A DNA stretch of 64,000 bases from Streptococcus sp. 29887 (GCF_032595075.1 NZ_CP118735.1:1826001-1890000); one strand, 5' to 3'. Positions 46,843 to 56,098 are shown, counted from the first letter of the stretch. A program made the numbers and translations. The notes: generated by a model not told the origin, from the letters alone.

Positions 46843-46877
46843 TTGCATGACTACCCGGTGGCAGTGTTTATTTAATT
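46843..46877 (-). ncRNA. Possible sensing portion of the B3/4 leader RNA
   Basis: Between the predicted transcription start and the terminator hairpin the leader reads AACACTGCCACCGGGTAGTC then ATGCAAC. It lacks the T-box sequence and matches no riboswitch consensus I can recall with confidence. It may be an unclassified cis-regulatory RNA of the lactic acid bacteria type. Confidence 0.4.
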
Positions 46878-46883
46878 AACATT

Positions 46884-46912
46884 ATTGTATAAAATCCCAG
46901 AGAGAATGTCAA
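46884..46912 (-). promoter_or_regulatory. Promoter of the B3/4 gene
   Basis: Minus strand TTGACA (46912-46907), 17-bp spacer, TACAAT (46889-46884). Confidence 0.75.
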
Positions 46913-46963
46913 ATATTATCTCAGAATATGGAAAAACATACTCTGAGGTTAGCCACAAGAAAA

Positions 46964-47323
46964 TTAAAATTTATCTACAAAATTATCTCTATTGATGCGA
47001 ACGTTTAAGAACATATAAAATGCCGATAGGAGCGTACACAAAATCAAAACGATTCCAACTGGTTTCAATTCTGGGACATCATAATTTGCCAGAGCTAGTA
47101 CAGGAATACTCAAAACAATATAGGGAAGTAACATGGTTGACCCTGCAGCAACATCTACTAAATCTTTGTCAGGATCCTCAACAAACCAAAGGAATGGTAA
47201 AAATAGACGAAGCCATTTAACTCTCTCCATAAACTTAGAAATTGGTCGAATAAATAGTGTCAGAAATTTGTAACCAACAAAAGCAAATATGACTAAGTTA
47301 TCCTCTTTAGATAAACCTGACAT
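46964..47323 (-). CDS. Uncharacterised membrane protein downstream of the adhesin
   Basis: A 119-residue protein with four hydrophobic segments (about 10-27, 38-48, 60-80, 88-108). No family recognised. The ATG at 47323 has no clear Shine-Dalgarno and lies at the edge of a 37-bp repeat (47321-47357), so the true start may be elsewhere or the 5' end may have been replaced by the repeat. Confidence 0.5.
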   Translation of the reverse strand: MSGLSKEDNLVIFAFVGYKFLTLFIRPISKFMERVKWLRLFLPFLWFVEDPDKDLVDVAAGSTMLLPYIVLSIPVLALANYDVPELKPVGIVLILCTLLSAFYMFLNVRINRDNFVDKF

Positions 47324-47357
47324 CTACTCACTACAGTTGAAAAAGAGCCAAAAAAAA
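47321..47357. repeat. Flanking direct repeat, left copy
   Basis: Begins ACATCTACTCACTACAGTTG and runs through AAAAAGAGCC to an A tract. It matches 56099-56135 with two mismatches and lies just beyond the adhesin terminator. Confidence 0.8.
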
Positions 47358-47384
47358 AATGGTCCAAAGGACCATTTTTCCGAA
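47350..47384 (-). terminator. Adhesin terminator
   Basis: Minus strand AAAATGGTCC, loop TTT, GGACCATTTT, then a run of T, about 65 bp after the adhesin stop. Confidence 0.85.
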
Positions 47385-47450
47385 AAGTCAAACTTTTCTT
47401 ATTTCTTCATTTTACATAGTAAAGTGGGAAGCCTTCTACTACTAAAACTA

Positions 47451-50400
47451 TTAGTCTTCATTGCGACGACGTTTACCTGCAAGAGCAAGAGTTGCGATAA
47501 GCATACCTGCACCAAGTACTGCTGCTGATGATGAAGCTTCACCAGTGTTTGGCAATTGAGCCGCACCAGCTTTAGCAGTTGTTGCTGGAGCTGCAGGAGC
47601 CTGTGGTTTTGGTGTCGCAGGCGCTTGAGGCGCTGGACTTGCAGGAGTTTCTGGTTTTGGTGCAACAGGGTTGCTTACCTTACGGTAAATGTGGAGTGTA
47701 TCACCGTTTGGAAGTGTGATAGTCTTACCTGTGAACTCGTATCCTGGGATTGACTTGTTAGGTGTTGTACCCTCTTCTTGCGGTGCAATTGGGTTACCAT
47801 CTTCGTCAACGTGGTTTGTCACAACCTTAGTTACCTTACGGTAGATGTGTGTTGTGCTACCGTCTGGATCTGTTACAGTCTTACCTGTGAACTCATAACC
47901 TGGGATTGACTTATCTGGAGTTGTGCCATCTTCTTGTGGTGAGATAACATTACCTTCTTCGTCAACGTGGTTAGTTACTACTTTCTTAACAGGTGTTACT
48001 TTACGGTATACGTAAGTTACTACAGTTTCACCTTCGACTACTGTACCGTTTTCAGTACCGTCAACTCGAACAAGTTCGTATTCTTCACCGTTAAATGTGA
48101 TTGTACCTGGCTTGTTATCTGTTGTGTCGTATGGTGTGTCTACATCTGATGATGGTGTATCTGTAACTGGAGTAGAGATAACTGTACCATCTTCAGTAAC
48201 ATAGTTCACGACTACTGTACCCTTAGGTGTTACTTTACGGTAAACGTGGGTTGTATTGCCGTTTTCATCTGTAGTTGTCTTACCTGTGAACTCGTAACCT
48301 GGGATTGACTTGTCTGGAGTTGTGCCATCTTCTTGTGGTGAGATAACATTACCTTCTTCGTCAACGTGGTTAGTTACTACTTTCTTAACAGGTGTTACTT
48401 TACGGTATACGTAAGTTACTACAGTTTCACCTTCGACTACTGTACCGTTTTCAGTACCGTCAACTCGAACAAGTTCGTATTCTTCACCGTTAAATGTGAT
48501 TGTACTTGGCTTGTTATCTGTTGTGTCGTATGGTGTGTCTACATCTGATGATGGTGTATCTGTAACTGGAGTAGAGATAACTGTACCATCTTCAGTAACA
48601 TAGTTCACGACTACTGTACCCTTAGGTGTTACTTTACGGTAAACGTGGGTTGTATTGCCGTTTTCATCTGTAGTTGTCTTACCTGTGAACTCGTAACCTG
48701 GGATTGACTTGTCTGGAGTTGTGCCATCTTCTTGTGGTGAGATAACATTACCATCTTCGTCAACGTGGTTAGTTACTACTTTCTTAGCAGGTGTTACTTT
48801 ACGGTATACGTAAGTTACTACAGTTTCACCTTCGACAACTGTACCGTTTTCAGTACCGTCAACTCGAACAAGTTCGTATTCTTCACCATTAAATGTGATT
48901 GTACCTGGCTTGTTATCTGTTGTGTCGTATGGTGTCTCTACATCTGACGATGGTGTATCTGTAACAGGTTTAGAGATAACTGTACCATCTTCAGTGATAT
49001 AGTTCACAACAACTGTACCTTTAGGTGTTACTTTACGGTAAACGTGAGTTACATTGCCATCTTCATCAACAGTTGTCTTACCTGTGAACTCATATCCTGG
49101 GATTGAGGTATTTGGCTTAGTGCCATCTTCTTGTGGTGAAATAGACTTACCATTCTCATCAACGTGGTTGGTTACAGGAGATTTAACTGCGCTAGATACT
49201 TTGCGGTAAACGTATGTTACTTGCGTTGTACCCTCTACAACAGAACCATTTTCATTACCTTGAGTCAATACTGGAACCAATTCATAAACAGAACCATCAG
49301 CTGTAGTAATTGTTGTTGGTTTGTTATCTGTTGTATCGTAAGATGTACCTGTTGAAGTTGAGCTTGTATCTTCTACTGGAGAAGCAATCACATTACCTTC
49401 CGTGTCGATGTAGTTAACAACTACGTTACCTTTCACTTCTTCATATACGTAAGTTACTTGCTTGTCTTCGCCTGAAGTTACTGATCCATTTTCTTCACCA
49501 GTAGTCAAGCTTGGAACAAGTTTGTAAGTCTTACCATCTTCTGTAGTGATTGTAGTTGGCTTGTTGTCTTCAGTTGTGTATGTCTTACCTGGTTCAGCGT
49601 TCTCTTCGTCCTTAACTGGAGATTTGATTACTGTACCGTCAGTTGTTACATAGTTAACTGTTACAGAACCTGCTGGCTCGTAGACGTATTGAACAGTCGT
49701 AGTACCTTCAACAACAGTACCTTTCTCAGCAGCTGATGTATCTTTCACTTCTTTGTAGAAGTAAGTTACACCGTTGTGTTTGATAACTGCAGGTTTGTAA
49801 TCTGTTGTATCGTAAGATGTATCAAGTGCCGCGTCTGTTGTATCGTTCACTGATGTTGCAATTGTTTCACCATTCGTGTTCACATAGTTAACGACAACGC
49901 TACCGTTTGGATTTGGAGCTGGAGTTGTTACTTTTTGGTAGACATAAGTTACTTGCGTTGTACCTTCAACAACAGAACCATTTTCTTCACCCTTGGTCAA
50001 TACTGGAACAAGTTTGTACTCAGTACCATCTTCAGTTGTGATTGTTTCTGGCTTGTTATCTGTTGTATCGTAAGATGTACCTGTTGAAGTAGATGGTGTA
50101 TCTGTTACAGGTGCCTTGATGACATTGCCATCAGTGTCGATGTAATTAACAACAACGTCACCTTTCACTTCTTCGTATACGTAAGTCACTTGCTTGTCTT
50201 CGCCTGGAGTTACTGACCCGTTTTCCTCACCAGTAGTCAAGCTTGGAACAAGTTTGTATGTCTTACCATCTTCAGTTGTGATTGTAGTTGGCTTGTTATC
50301 TTCAGTTGTATATGTCTTACCTGGTTCAGCGTTTTCTTCGTCCTTAACTGGAGATTTGATTACTGTACCGTCTGTAGTTACATAGTTAACTGTTACAGAA

Positions 50401-53400
50401 CCTGCTGGCTCGTAGACGTATTGAACAGTCGTAGTACCTTCAACAACAGTACCTTTCTCAGCAGCTGATGTATCTTTCACTTCTTTGTAGAAGTAAGTCA
50501 CACCATCTTTTGTGATTGTTGCTGGTTTGAAATCAAATGTTTCATAGACAGTTCCAGTTGTTGTTTCTGGTGTATCTACAACATCAGAAGCAATCTTCTC
50601 ACCTGTAGTGTTGTAGTACTCAACAACAACGTTACCTTTCACTTCTTCGTAAACGTAAGTCACTTGCTTGTCTTCGCCTGAAGTTACTGATCCGTTTTCC
50701 TCACCAGCAGTCAAGCTTGGAACAAGTTTGTAGACTTTACCATCAGTTGTAGTGATAGTTTCTGGCTTGTTATCTGTTGTGTTGTACTCAGTACCTGGTT
50801 TTTGATTTGTTTCATCGTTAACAGGATCTTTGATAACTGTACCATCAGCCAATGTGTAGTTTACAACAACGTTACCAGCTTTTTGGTAAATATAAGTAAC
50901 TTCAGTCGTACCTTCTACAACTTTACCAGTTTCCTTATCACCTGCTTTTACTTCATCGGTTGGCAAGATATAGTATACATCACCAGTAGCATCTTCAACG
51001 ATTTTCTCTGGTTTGTTGTCTCTTGTGTTGTAGTCTGTACCTGTTGATGTTGATGGGGTATCAACTACTTGTGAAGCAATGACTTTGCCATCAGTGTTTA
51101 CATAGTTAACAACAACGTCACCCTTAACTTCTTCGTACACATAAGTTACTTGAGTTACACCTGGAACTACGTCACCTGTTTCAGAACCTTTAGTAAGGGT
51201 TGGAACAAGTTTGTATGTCTTACCATCAGCAGTTGTGATAGTAGTTGGTTTGTTGTCTTTTGTATCGTAGTCTGTACCTGTAGATGTTTCTGGTGTGTCT
51301 GTTACAGGTGCTTGAAGAACTTTGCCATCAGTTGTTACATAGTTAACAACAACTGAACCTTTCACTTCTTTGTAGACATAAGTAACTTCTTTTGTTACAC
51401 CTGCTTCTACAGTTCCAGTTTCATCACCAACTGTAGATGCTGGAACCAACTCATAAGTTTTACCTTCATCAGTAGTAATTGTAGTTGGTTTCAAGTCAGT
51501 TGTATCGTATGTTGAACCTGGTTTACCATCTTTAGTATCATCAACTGTGCTTGCTGTTGTAGCACCAGTATTTGTTGTACCTGAGAGTGGTGCGCCATCT
51601 TCAGTGATGTAGTTAACAACTACGTTACCAGCTTTTTCGTAAACATACTGAACAGTTGTTGTTGTTTCTGCTACATTACCAGTTGTTGGTGCAGAAGTGT
51701 CTTTCACTTCTTTGTAGTAGTAAACTGTGCCGTCCGCTGCTGTGATTGTTTCTGGTTTCTTATCGTCTGTATTGTAGGCTGTACCAACTGAAGCGTCTTC
51801 TGTATCCACTACAGATGTTGCGTTACCAGTTTCAGTACCTGAAATTGGATTGCCTTCTGTATCGTAGTACTCAACTACAACGTCAGATTTAACTTCTTCG
51901 TAGATGTAAGTAACTTCGATAGTCTTACCAGCTTCAACGTCACCAGTTTCGTTACCGATTGTTGCAGTTGGAACAAGTTTGTAGACTTTGCCATCAGTTG
52001 TTGTGATGGTTTCTGGTTTGTTGTCAGTAGTGTTGTAGTCGTAACCTGGCTTTTGGTTCGTTTCATCGTTCACAGGATCTTTGATGACTGTACCATCTGC
52101 CAATGTGTAGTTAACAACAACATTACCAGCTTTTTCGTAAACGTAGGTTACTTCTGTAGTACCTTCTACGACTTTGCCAGTTTCTTTAGTTGCATCTTCA
52201 GCTTTGATTTCTTTGTAGTAGTATACATCACCAGTCGCATCTTCAACGATTTTCTCTGGTTTGTTGTCTTTTGTATCGTAGTCTGTTCCCGTTGATGTTG
52301 TCTTTGTATCTACTACTTGGGTAGCAATTACTTTACCATCAGTATTTACGTAGTTAACAACAACATCACCTTTCACTTCTTCGTATACATATGTTACTTC
52401 TGTTACTCCTGGTACCACATCTCCTGTTTCTGTTCCTTTTGTTAGGATTGGTACTAGTTTGTATGTTTTACCGTCTTCTGTTGTAATTGTTTCTGGTTTG
52501 TTATCTTTTGTATCGTAGTCTGTTCCTGTTGATGACTCTGGTGTGTCTGTTACTGGATCTTTGATCGGTGTTCCATCTGTTGTTACGTATTTTACTACTA
52601 CTGATCCTTTTACTTCTTGGTAAACGTAAGTGACTTCTTTAGTAACACCTGCCTCGATCTCGCCAGTTGTTGCCGCTGAAGTTGCTGAAACTTCTTTAAA
52701 TGTATATGTCTTGCCATCTTCTGCAACAATTGTAGTTGGTTTTTCACCATCTTGTGTCGCATCATAAGTGGTCCCTGGTTCCCCATCGACTGTATCAACA
52801 ACTTTAGCTTTGATAACATCGCCAGCTTCGTTGACATAATTGATATTTACATGGCCAGCAGGAACATAAACATAGGTCAGTTCTTTGATAGTATTGCTTG
52901 CTACTGTTCCAGTTTCAGCAGTAATTTCTTCTACTGCACGCTCATCATCTGCATGTGTAGTAGCGGCAAATACTCCTGCATCGCCAACACCATCTACTTG
53001 TTTGTAGTAGTATGTTACTCCATCTTTAACAATCTTTTCATCACGCAATGGTTCTGTATTGTAATCTGAACCTGTGTCACCATGTGCTACAGATACCTTA
53101 CTATCCTGAAGAACATTACCTTTTTCATCAACGTAGAAGACTTCAACTGAACCTTTTTGAACGTAATAGAAAGTTGTATCAACATTGGCTTCTTGGAACT
53201 CATTATAAAGTAACCAATATCCTACTTCCCCTGGATATGAATATGGACGCTGCGCTGAATATGGACGGTCATAAGTTCCGTTTGGATCAACAGTAAAGTT
53301 TTTTAAATTATCCAGCTTACCTGTAGAGAAGACTGTAACGTAGGCTGAATCATCTTCACCTTCTTTTTTACGTTGGATTGAGATATCAATATCACCATCT

Positions 53401-55301
53401 TCAGAAACAAACGTTTTTACCCGACGTTCAACAAAACCATTCAATGGAGGTGCTACCGTAATTGCTGTCTTACCGATTACATAAGCTTCGGAGATTTTTC
53501 CTGATTCTTGTGTACCAGAAACAAATTCATAATTTGTGATATCTCTCTGAGTTGAAGAAGTGAAGATATCTCCCTCAAGACCTTTAATAGTATATGTCGC
53601 GATTAATTCTTCCGTACCTTGAACACGGTAATATGTAATTTGTTCAGGGTTCTTTGGTACATAGCTCCATAATTTATGAACAAGTTGTCCCTCCTGAACC
53701 AATCCGTTTGATTGCCAAACTCCTAGCATACGAAGATTCGCTGCATCACCACTACCAAAATAGAACTCTAGGCGATCAACAGCTTTTCCACCTACTTCTG
53801 TCTCTATGTAAGTTGCGGTGAAGTTCAGAGTAATTGGATTTTTAGTAACATCATGATTAATCGTAACATTCTCGATTTGACCGTTGAGGACCTTTTCATT
53901 ATCACCGAGTGAAACAGTTGTTTCTCCTAGTAACTCTTGTGTGTCCTTATTTACAATACGAACAAATACATCTGTACTAGTTGGATTAGTCAAATCTTTA
54001 GAGACCGTCATATAAACATTTTGACGCTTATCAGTTTCGTTTACTAAAGAATATGGCCCTAGATTTGATACAAGGAAGGTATAGCGATTTGGTGTTGGAT
54101 CATTCTTATAAACATCCGTCTCTATGAAATACGGACGAGTAATTGATGCACCTGCTGGGTCATCCATATCAGGAGTAACAGTGAACCCATCTGCAATAGC
54201 TCCTTGACCTGATGATTGGAGTTCTTGGAAGTCAGAACCCGGTCCTTGGTTGATCAATCCTTCTGTCAAATTTCCTGTCGTTGAAGTTGTTGCCAACATA
54301 ACTACAATATCACCAGTTTCAGAGAACTTACGCAATTCAAGCACAAGTGCCTCGACATTTGTACGAACCGCATCAATTTGTTCGTTGACAGTTTCTAGAG
54401 TAGCTGCTGAGTTATTCAATTCTGCAGTTGCTTCGCTTACTGCCAATCTAGTTGCTGAAGCCACTGCCTTCAAGGCTGTATTGGTGCTGTCTGCAGCAAC
54501 TAAACGTTCTGCTTCCTTAGTCAATAACTCTGCTTCTGAAGTTACTTGCTCAAGGACTACCTTTGCTTCTTCTACAGTAACAGGTGTTTTCGCAGTTTCA
54601 GCTACTGTTGCTGAAGTTGTTTCTTCTGTAGCTGAATTGGTTGCGCTTGAAGTTGGTGTAGTTGTTGTCTCAGAAGTAGCTGCTTTTGCCTCAGCTTTCT
54701 TCACAACTTTAACAGTAGCTACGTTTTGACCATTTTCTGTTACTTCAAGAGTAACTGTAGCTGATTGACCTGTTGCCAATTCGTAACCTGCTGGTACTTC
54801 AATATAAACTGGAATAATTGCTTTAGCAACTTCATCAGCTGTATTAATTGTCGCAGTGTTTACACTTGCGTTAACAAGTGTGCCGTCTTCTAACACATAT
54901 GTAACGATGTAGTTGATTGTTGCAATACGCTCTGCACTTGTAACTGTTTGTCCTTCGATAGTTACAACAGCTTCATCTGTTTCTGTAGTTGAAGCTACAG
55001 TTTCAGTAGATGAGCTTGTTGCAGCTTCAGCAGCTGAAACTGATGTTTCAGTCGTTGATGCAACTGTTGCTTCAGTAGCAACTGCTTCCGAACTCGCAGA
55101 CGAAGCTGTAGATGAAGCAACTGTCGCTATTGTTGTTTCTGATGAAGCTACAGTCTCCTCGGCTTGTGCTACTTGAGCTCCAGCACCCATAGCTAGTGAC
55201 ATACCAAGCAATACGCTGGCCGCACCAAAATGATATTTACGGATTGAGAAATGTTGTTTCATTCCATACCAATCAAATGATTTTTTCTTAATTTTGCGCA
55301 T
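47451..55301 (-). CDS. Giant YSIRK/LPxTG cell-wall-anchored adhesin with about 19 MucBP-type repeats
   Basis: A 2616-residue surface protein. The ATG at 55301 has AAGGAGG six bases upstream. Order: YSIRK-type signal peptide (FSIRKYHFGAASVLLGMSLA, about 18-37; cleavage after VAQA), a Ser/Thr/Ala-rich stretch to about 230, a helical segment (240-330), a non-repeat adhesive region (about 350-720), about 19 MucBP-like repeats of 75-90 residues (KGxVVVNYVxxDG...VTYVYEEV), interleaved at the end with five VTNHVDExGN...IPGYEFTGKT units, a Pro/Ala spacer, LPNTG, a membrane helix and KRRRNED. MucBP repeats in other species bind mucin glycans, so host mucosa attachment is likely. Sortase A should anchor it. 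Confidence 0.92.
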   Translation of the reverse strand: MRKIKKKSFDWYGMKQHFSIRKYHFGAASVLLGMSLAMGAGAQVAQAEETVASSETTIATVASSTASSASSEAVATEATVASTTETSVSAAEAATSSSTETVASTTETDEAVVTIEGQTVTSAERIATINYIVTYVLEDGTLVNASVNTATINTADEVAKAIIPVYIEVPAGYELATGQSATVTLEVTENGQNVATVKVVKKAEAKAATSETTTTPTSSATNSATEETTSATVAETAKTPVTVEEAKVVLEQVTSEAELLTKEAERLVAADSTNTALKAVASATRLAVSEATAELNNSAATLETVNEQIDAVRTNVEALVLELRKFSETGDIVVMLATTSTTGNLTEGLINQGPGSDFQELQSSGQGAIADGFTVTPDMDDPAGASITRPYFIETDVYKNDPTPNRYTFLVSNLGPYSLVNETDKRQNVYMTVSKDLTNPTSTDVFVRIVNKDTQELLGETTVSLGDNEKVLNGQIENVTINHDVTKNPITLNFTATYIETEVGGKAVDRLEFYFGSGDAANLRMLGVWQSNGLVQEGQLVHKLWSYVPKNPEQITYYRVQGTEELIATYTIKGLEGDIFTSSTQRDITNYEFVSGTQESGKISEAYVIGKTAITVAPPLNGFVERRVKTFVSEDGDIDISIQRKKEGEDDSAYVTVFSTGKLDNLKNFTVDPNGTYDRPYSAQRPYSYPGEVGYWLLYNEFQEANVDTTFYYVQKGSVEVFYVDEKGNVLQDSKVSVAHGDTGSDYNTEPLRDEKIVKDGVTYYYKQVDGVGDAGVFAATTHADDERAVEEITAETGTVASNTIKELTYVYVPAGHVNINYVNEAGDVIKAKVVDTVDGEPGTTYDATQDGEKPTTIVAEDGKTYTFKEVSATSAATTGEIEAGVTKEVTYVYQEVKGSVVVKYVTTDGTPIKDPVTDTPESSTGTDYDTKDNKPETITTEDGKTYKLVPILTKGTETGDVVPGVTEVTYVYEEVKGDVVVNYVNTDGKVIATQVVDTKTTSTGTDYDTKDNKPEKIVEDATGDVYYYKEIKAEDATKETGKVVEGTTEVTYVYEKAGNVVVNYTLADGTVIKDPVNDETNQKPGYDYNTTDNKPETITTTDGKVYKLVPTATIGNETGDVEAGKTIEVTYIYEEVKSDVVVEYYDTEGNPISGTETGNATSVVDTEDASVGTAYNTDDKKPETITAADGTVYYYKEVKDTSAPTTGNVAETTTTVQYVYEKAGNVVVNYITEDGAPLSGTTNTGATTASTVDDTKDGKPGSTYDTTDLKPTTITTDEGKTYELVPASTVGDETGTVEAGVTKEVTYVYKEVKGSVVVNYVTTDGKVLQAPVTDTPETSTGTDYDTKDNKPTTITTADGKTYKLVPTLTKGSETGDVVPGVTQVTYVYEEVKGDVVVNYVNTDGKVIASQVVDTPSTSTGTDYNTRDNKPEKIVEDATGDVYYILPTDEVKAGDKETGKVVEGTTEVTYIYQKAGNVVVNYTLADGTVIKDPVNDETNQKPGTEYNTTDNKPETITTTDGKVYKLVPSLTAGEENGSVTSGEDKQVTYVYEEVKGNVVVEYYNTTGEKIASDVVDTPETTTGTVYETFDFKPATITKDGVTYFYKEVKDTSAAEKGTVVEGTTTVQYVYEPAGSVTVNYVTTDGTVIKSPVKDEENAEPGKTYTTEDNKPTTITTEDGKTYKLVPSLTTGEENGSVTPGEDKQVTYVYEEVKGDVVVNYIDTDGNVIKAPVTDTPSTSTGTSYDTTDNKPETITTEDGTEYKLVPVLTKGEENGSVVEGTTQVTYVYQKVTTPAPNPNGSVVVNYVNTNGETIATSVNDTTDAALDTSYDTTDYKPAVIKHNGVTYFYKEVKDTSAAEKGTVVEGTTTVQYVYEPAGSVTVNYVTTDGTVIKSPVKDEENAEPGKTYTTEDNKPTTITTEDGKTYKLVPSLTTGEENGSVTSGEDKQVTYVYEEVKGNVVVNYIDTEGNVIASPVEDTSSTSTGTSYDTTDNKPTTITTADGSVYELVPVLTQGNENGSVVEGTTQVTYVYRKVSSAVKSPVTNHVDENGKSISPQEDGTKPNTSIPGYEFTGKTTVDEDGNVTHVYRKVTPKGTVVVNYITEDGTVISKPVTDTPSSDVETPYDTTDNKPGTITFNGEEYELVRVDGTENGTVVEGETVVTYVYRKVTPAKKVVTNHVDEDGNVISPQEDGTTPDKSIPGYEFTGKTTTDENGNTTHVYRKVTPKGTVVVNYVTEDGTVISTPVTDTPSSDVDTPYDTTDNKPSTITFNGEEYELVRVDGTENGTVVEGETVVTYVYRKVTPVKKVVTNHVDEEGNVISPQEDGTTPDKSIPGYEFTGKTTTDENGNTTHVYRKVTPKGTVVVNYVTEDGTVISTPVTDTPSSDVDTPYDTTDNKPGTITFNGEEYELVRVDGTENGTVVEGETVVTYVYRKVTPVKKVVTNHVDEEGNVISPQEDGTTPDKSIPGYEFTGKTVTDPDGSTTHIYRKVTKVVTNHVDEDGNPIAPQEEGTTPNKSIPGYEFTGKTITLPNGDTLHIYRKVSNPVAPKPETPASPAPQAPATPKPQAPAAPATTAKAGAAQLPNTGEASSSAAVLGAGMLIATLALAGKRRRNED
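47960..49156 (-). repeat. Three near-identical 399-bp tandem repeats in the adhesin gene
   Basis: Three units of 399 bp (133 codons) beginning around 47960, 48359 and 48758 differ by only a few bases. Each encodes one MucBP repeat plus one VTNHVDE unit. The identity at synonymous sites indicates recent duplication or gene conversion and makes unit loss or gain by recombination likely. Confidence 0.85.
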
Positions 55302-55401
55302 GAAACGCCTCCTTAAAATTGAAATAACTACGCGAGAAATCAAAAGAAAAAGCAACATCGGTCCTACATTAAAATAAGAAAAATATCCCTTTTATTTTAA
55401 A

Positions 55402-55430
55402 TGTATAGTAGAAAAGCTAACAACTCACCA
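55402..55430 (-). promoter_or_regulatory. Possible weak gene-proximal adhesin promoter
   Basis: Minus strand TGGTGA (55430-55425), 17-bp spacer, TATACA (55407-55402). The -35 is poor. If active it would give basal expression independent of the G-tract promoters. Confidence 0.35.
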
Positions 55431-55471
55431 TAGAAATTGCGATAATCAATATAGTGGGGGTGATTGGTACA

Positions 55472-55721
55472 AATCCGCTTAGAATAATGAGATGAGAAAT
55501 TATCTACTCAACCTTTGTTGCTCTTACTATATGAAAATTCACATAGCCGTCTTTGATATATGAATATCACTGTCAGTATATCACCCCCCCCCCACTTTTA
55601 TCAAATAATATGTTTATATATATATTTACTTAAATGTTTTTGTAAGTATTTTCGTAAATAAAAACTTCCAGAACTAGTTCCGGGAACTAACAATCTTTAC
55701 TTTATGAAGATAAAAATTACC
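55472..55721. repeat. 250-bp tandem duplication upstream of the adhesin, copy A
   Basis: Starts AATCCGCTTAGAATAATGAG and ends GAAGATAAAAATTACC. It is repeated at once by 55722-55977. The two copies differ at a handful of bases and in the length of the C/G homopolymer: 10 here, 16 in copy B, which accounts for the whole 6-bp difference in length. Confidence 0.9.
55575..55604 (-). promoter_or_regulatory. Candidate phase-variable promoter A: G10 tract between -35 and -10
   Basis: Minus strand TTGATA (55604-55599), spacer AAAGT-G10-TGA of 18 bp, TATACT (55580-55575). The TG before the -10 gives an extended -10. The homopolymer occupies most of the spacer, so each slippage event changes -35/-10 spacing by one base. 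At G10 the spacing is close to the 17-bp optimum, predicted ON. The leader to the adhesin ATG would be about 270 nt. Confidence 0.7.
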
Positions 55722-55977
55722 AATCCGCTTAGAATAATGAGATGAGAAATTATCTACTCAACCTTTGTTGCTCTTACTATATGAAAATTCACATAGCCGT
55801 CTTTGATATATGAATATCACTGTTAGTATATCACCCCCCCCCCCCCCCCACTTTTATCAAATAATATGTTTGTATATATATATTCTTAAATGTTTTTGTA
55901 AGTATTTTCGTAAATAAAAACTTCCAGAACTAGTTCCGGGAACTAACAATCTTTACTTTATGAAGATAAAAATTACC
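55722..55977. repeat. 250-bp tandem duplication upstream of the adhesin, copy B
   Basis: 256 bp, same content as copy A with G16 instead of G10, TGTTAG for TGTCAG next to the -10, and minor changes in the TA-rich stretch after the tract. Confidence 0.9.
55825..55860 (-). promoter_or_regulatory. Candidate phase-variable promoter B: G16 tract between -35 and -10
   Basis: Minus strand TTGATA (55860-55855), spacer AAAGT-G16-TGA of 24 bp, TATACT (55830-55825). The spacing is far from optimal, so the core promoter is predicted weak or OFF in this sequence. Confidence 0.65.
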
Positions 55978-56098
55978 AAGCCGGTTATTGCTTGTTTTGA
56001 ATAATAAAAGAATTGGGGAAGTACTTTTTCACTAACCACCCAGAAATTGGAACAGTCTAAAGATAGAAGACCGCTAGGAACCTCTCAAGGTAGAGCTA
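55978..56098. other. Non-coding remnant between the promoter duplication and the flanking repeat
   Basis: About 120 bp without a gene. It includes CCGCTAGGAACCTCTCAAGG and leads into the 37-bp repeat. It resembles the end of a decayed mobile element, but no transposase remnant or terminal repeat is clear. Confidence 0.35.

Noticed and set aside
47967..48947. Three plus-strand open frames of 60 codons spaced 399 bp apart
   Set aside because: They are antisense shadows of the three identical adhesin repeats, without ribosome binding sites.
47960..53100. Regular repetition suggestive of a CRISPR array
   Set aside because: The repeats are in-frame protein repeats of 225-400 bp; there are no short repeats with unique spacers.
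52752..53296. Plus-strand frames antisense to the adhesin's middle part
   Set aside because: Low-complexity composition mirrors the adhesin codons; no start signals or known domains.
55451..55466. A G5 run in AGTGGGGGTGATTGG on the plus strand near copy A, resembling the promoter spacer
   Set aside because: Only five G, opposite strand and no matching -35 or -10; taken as chance.
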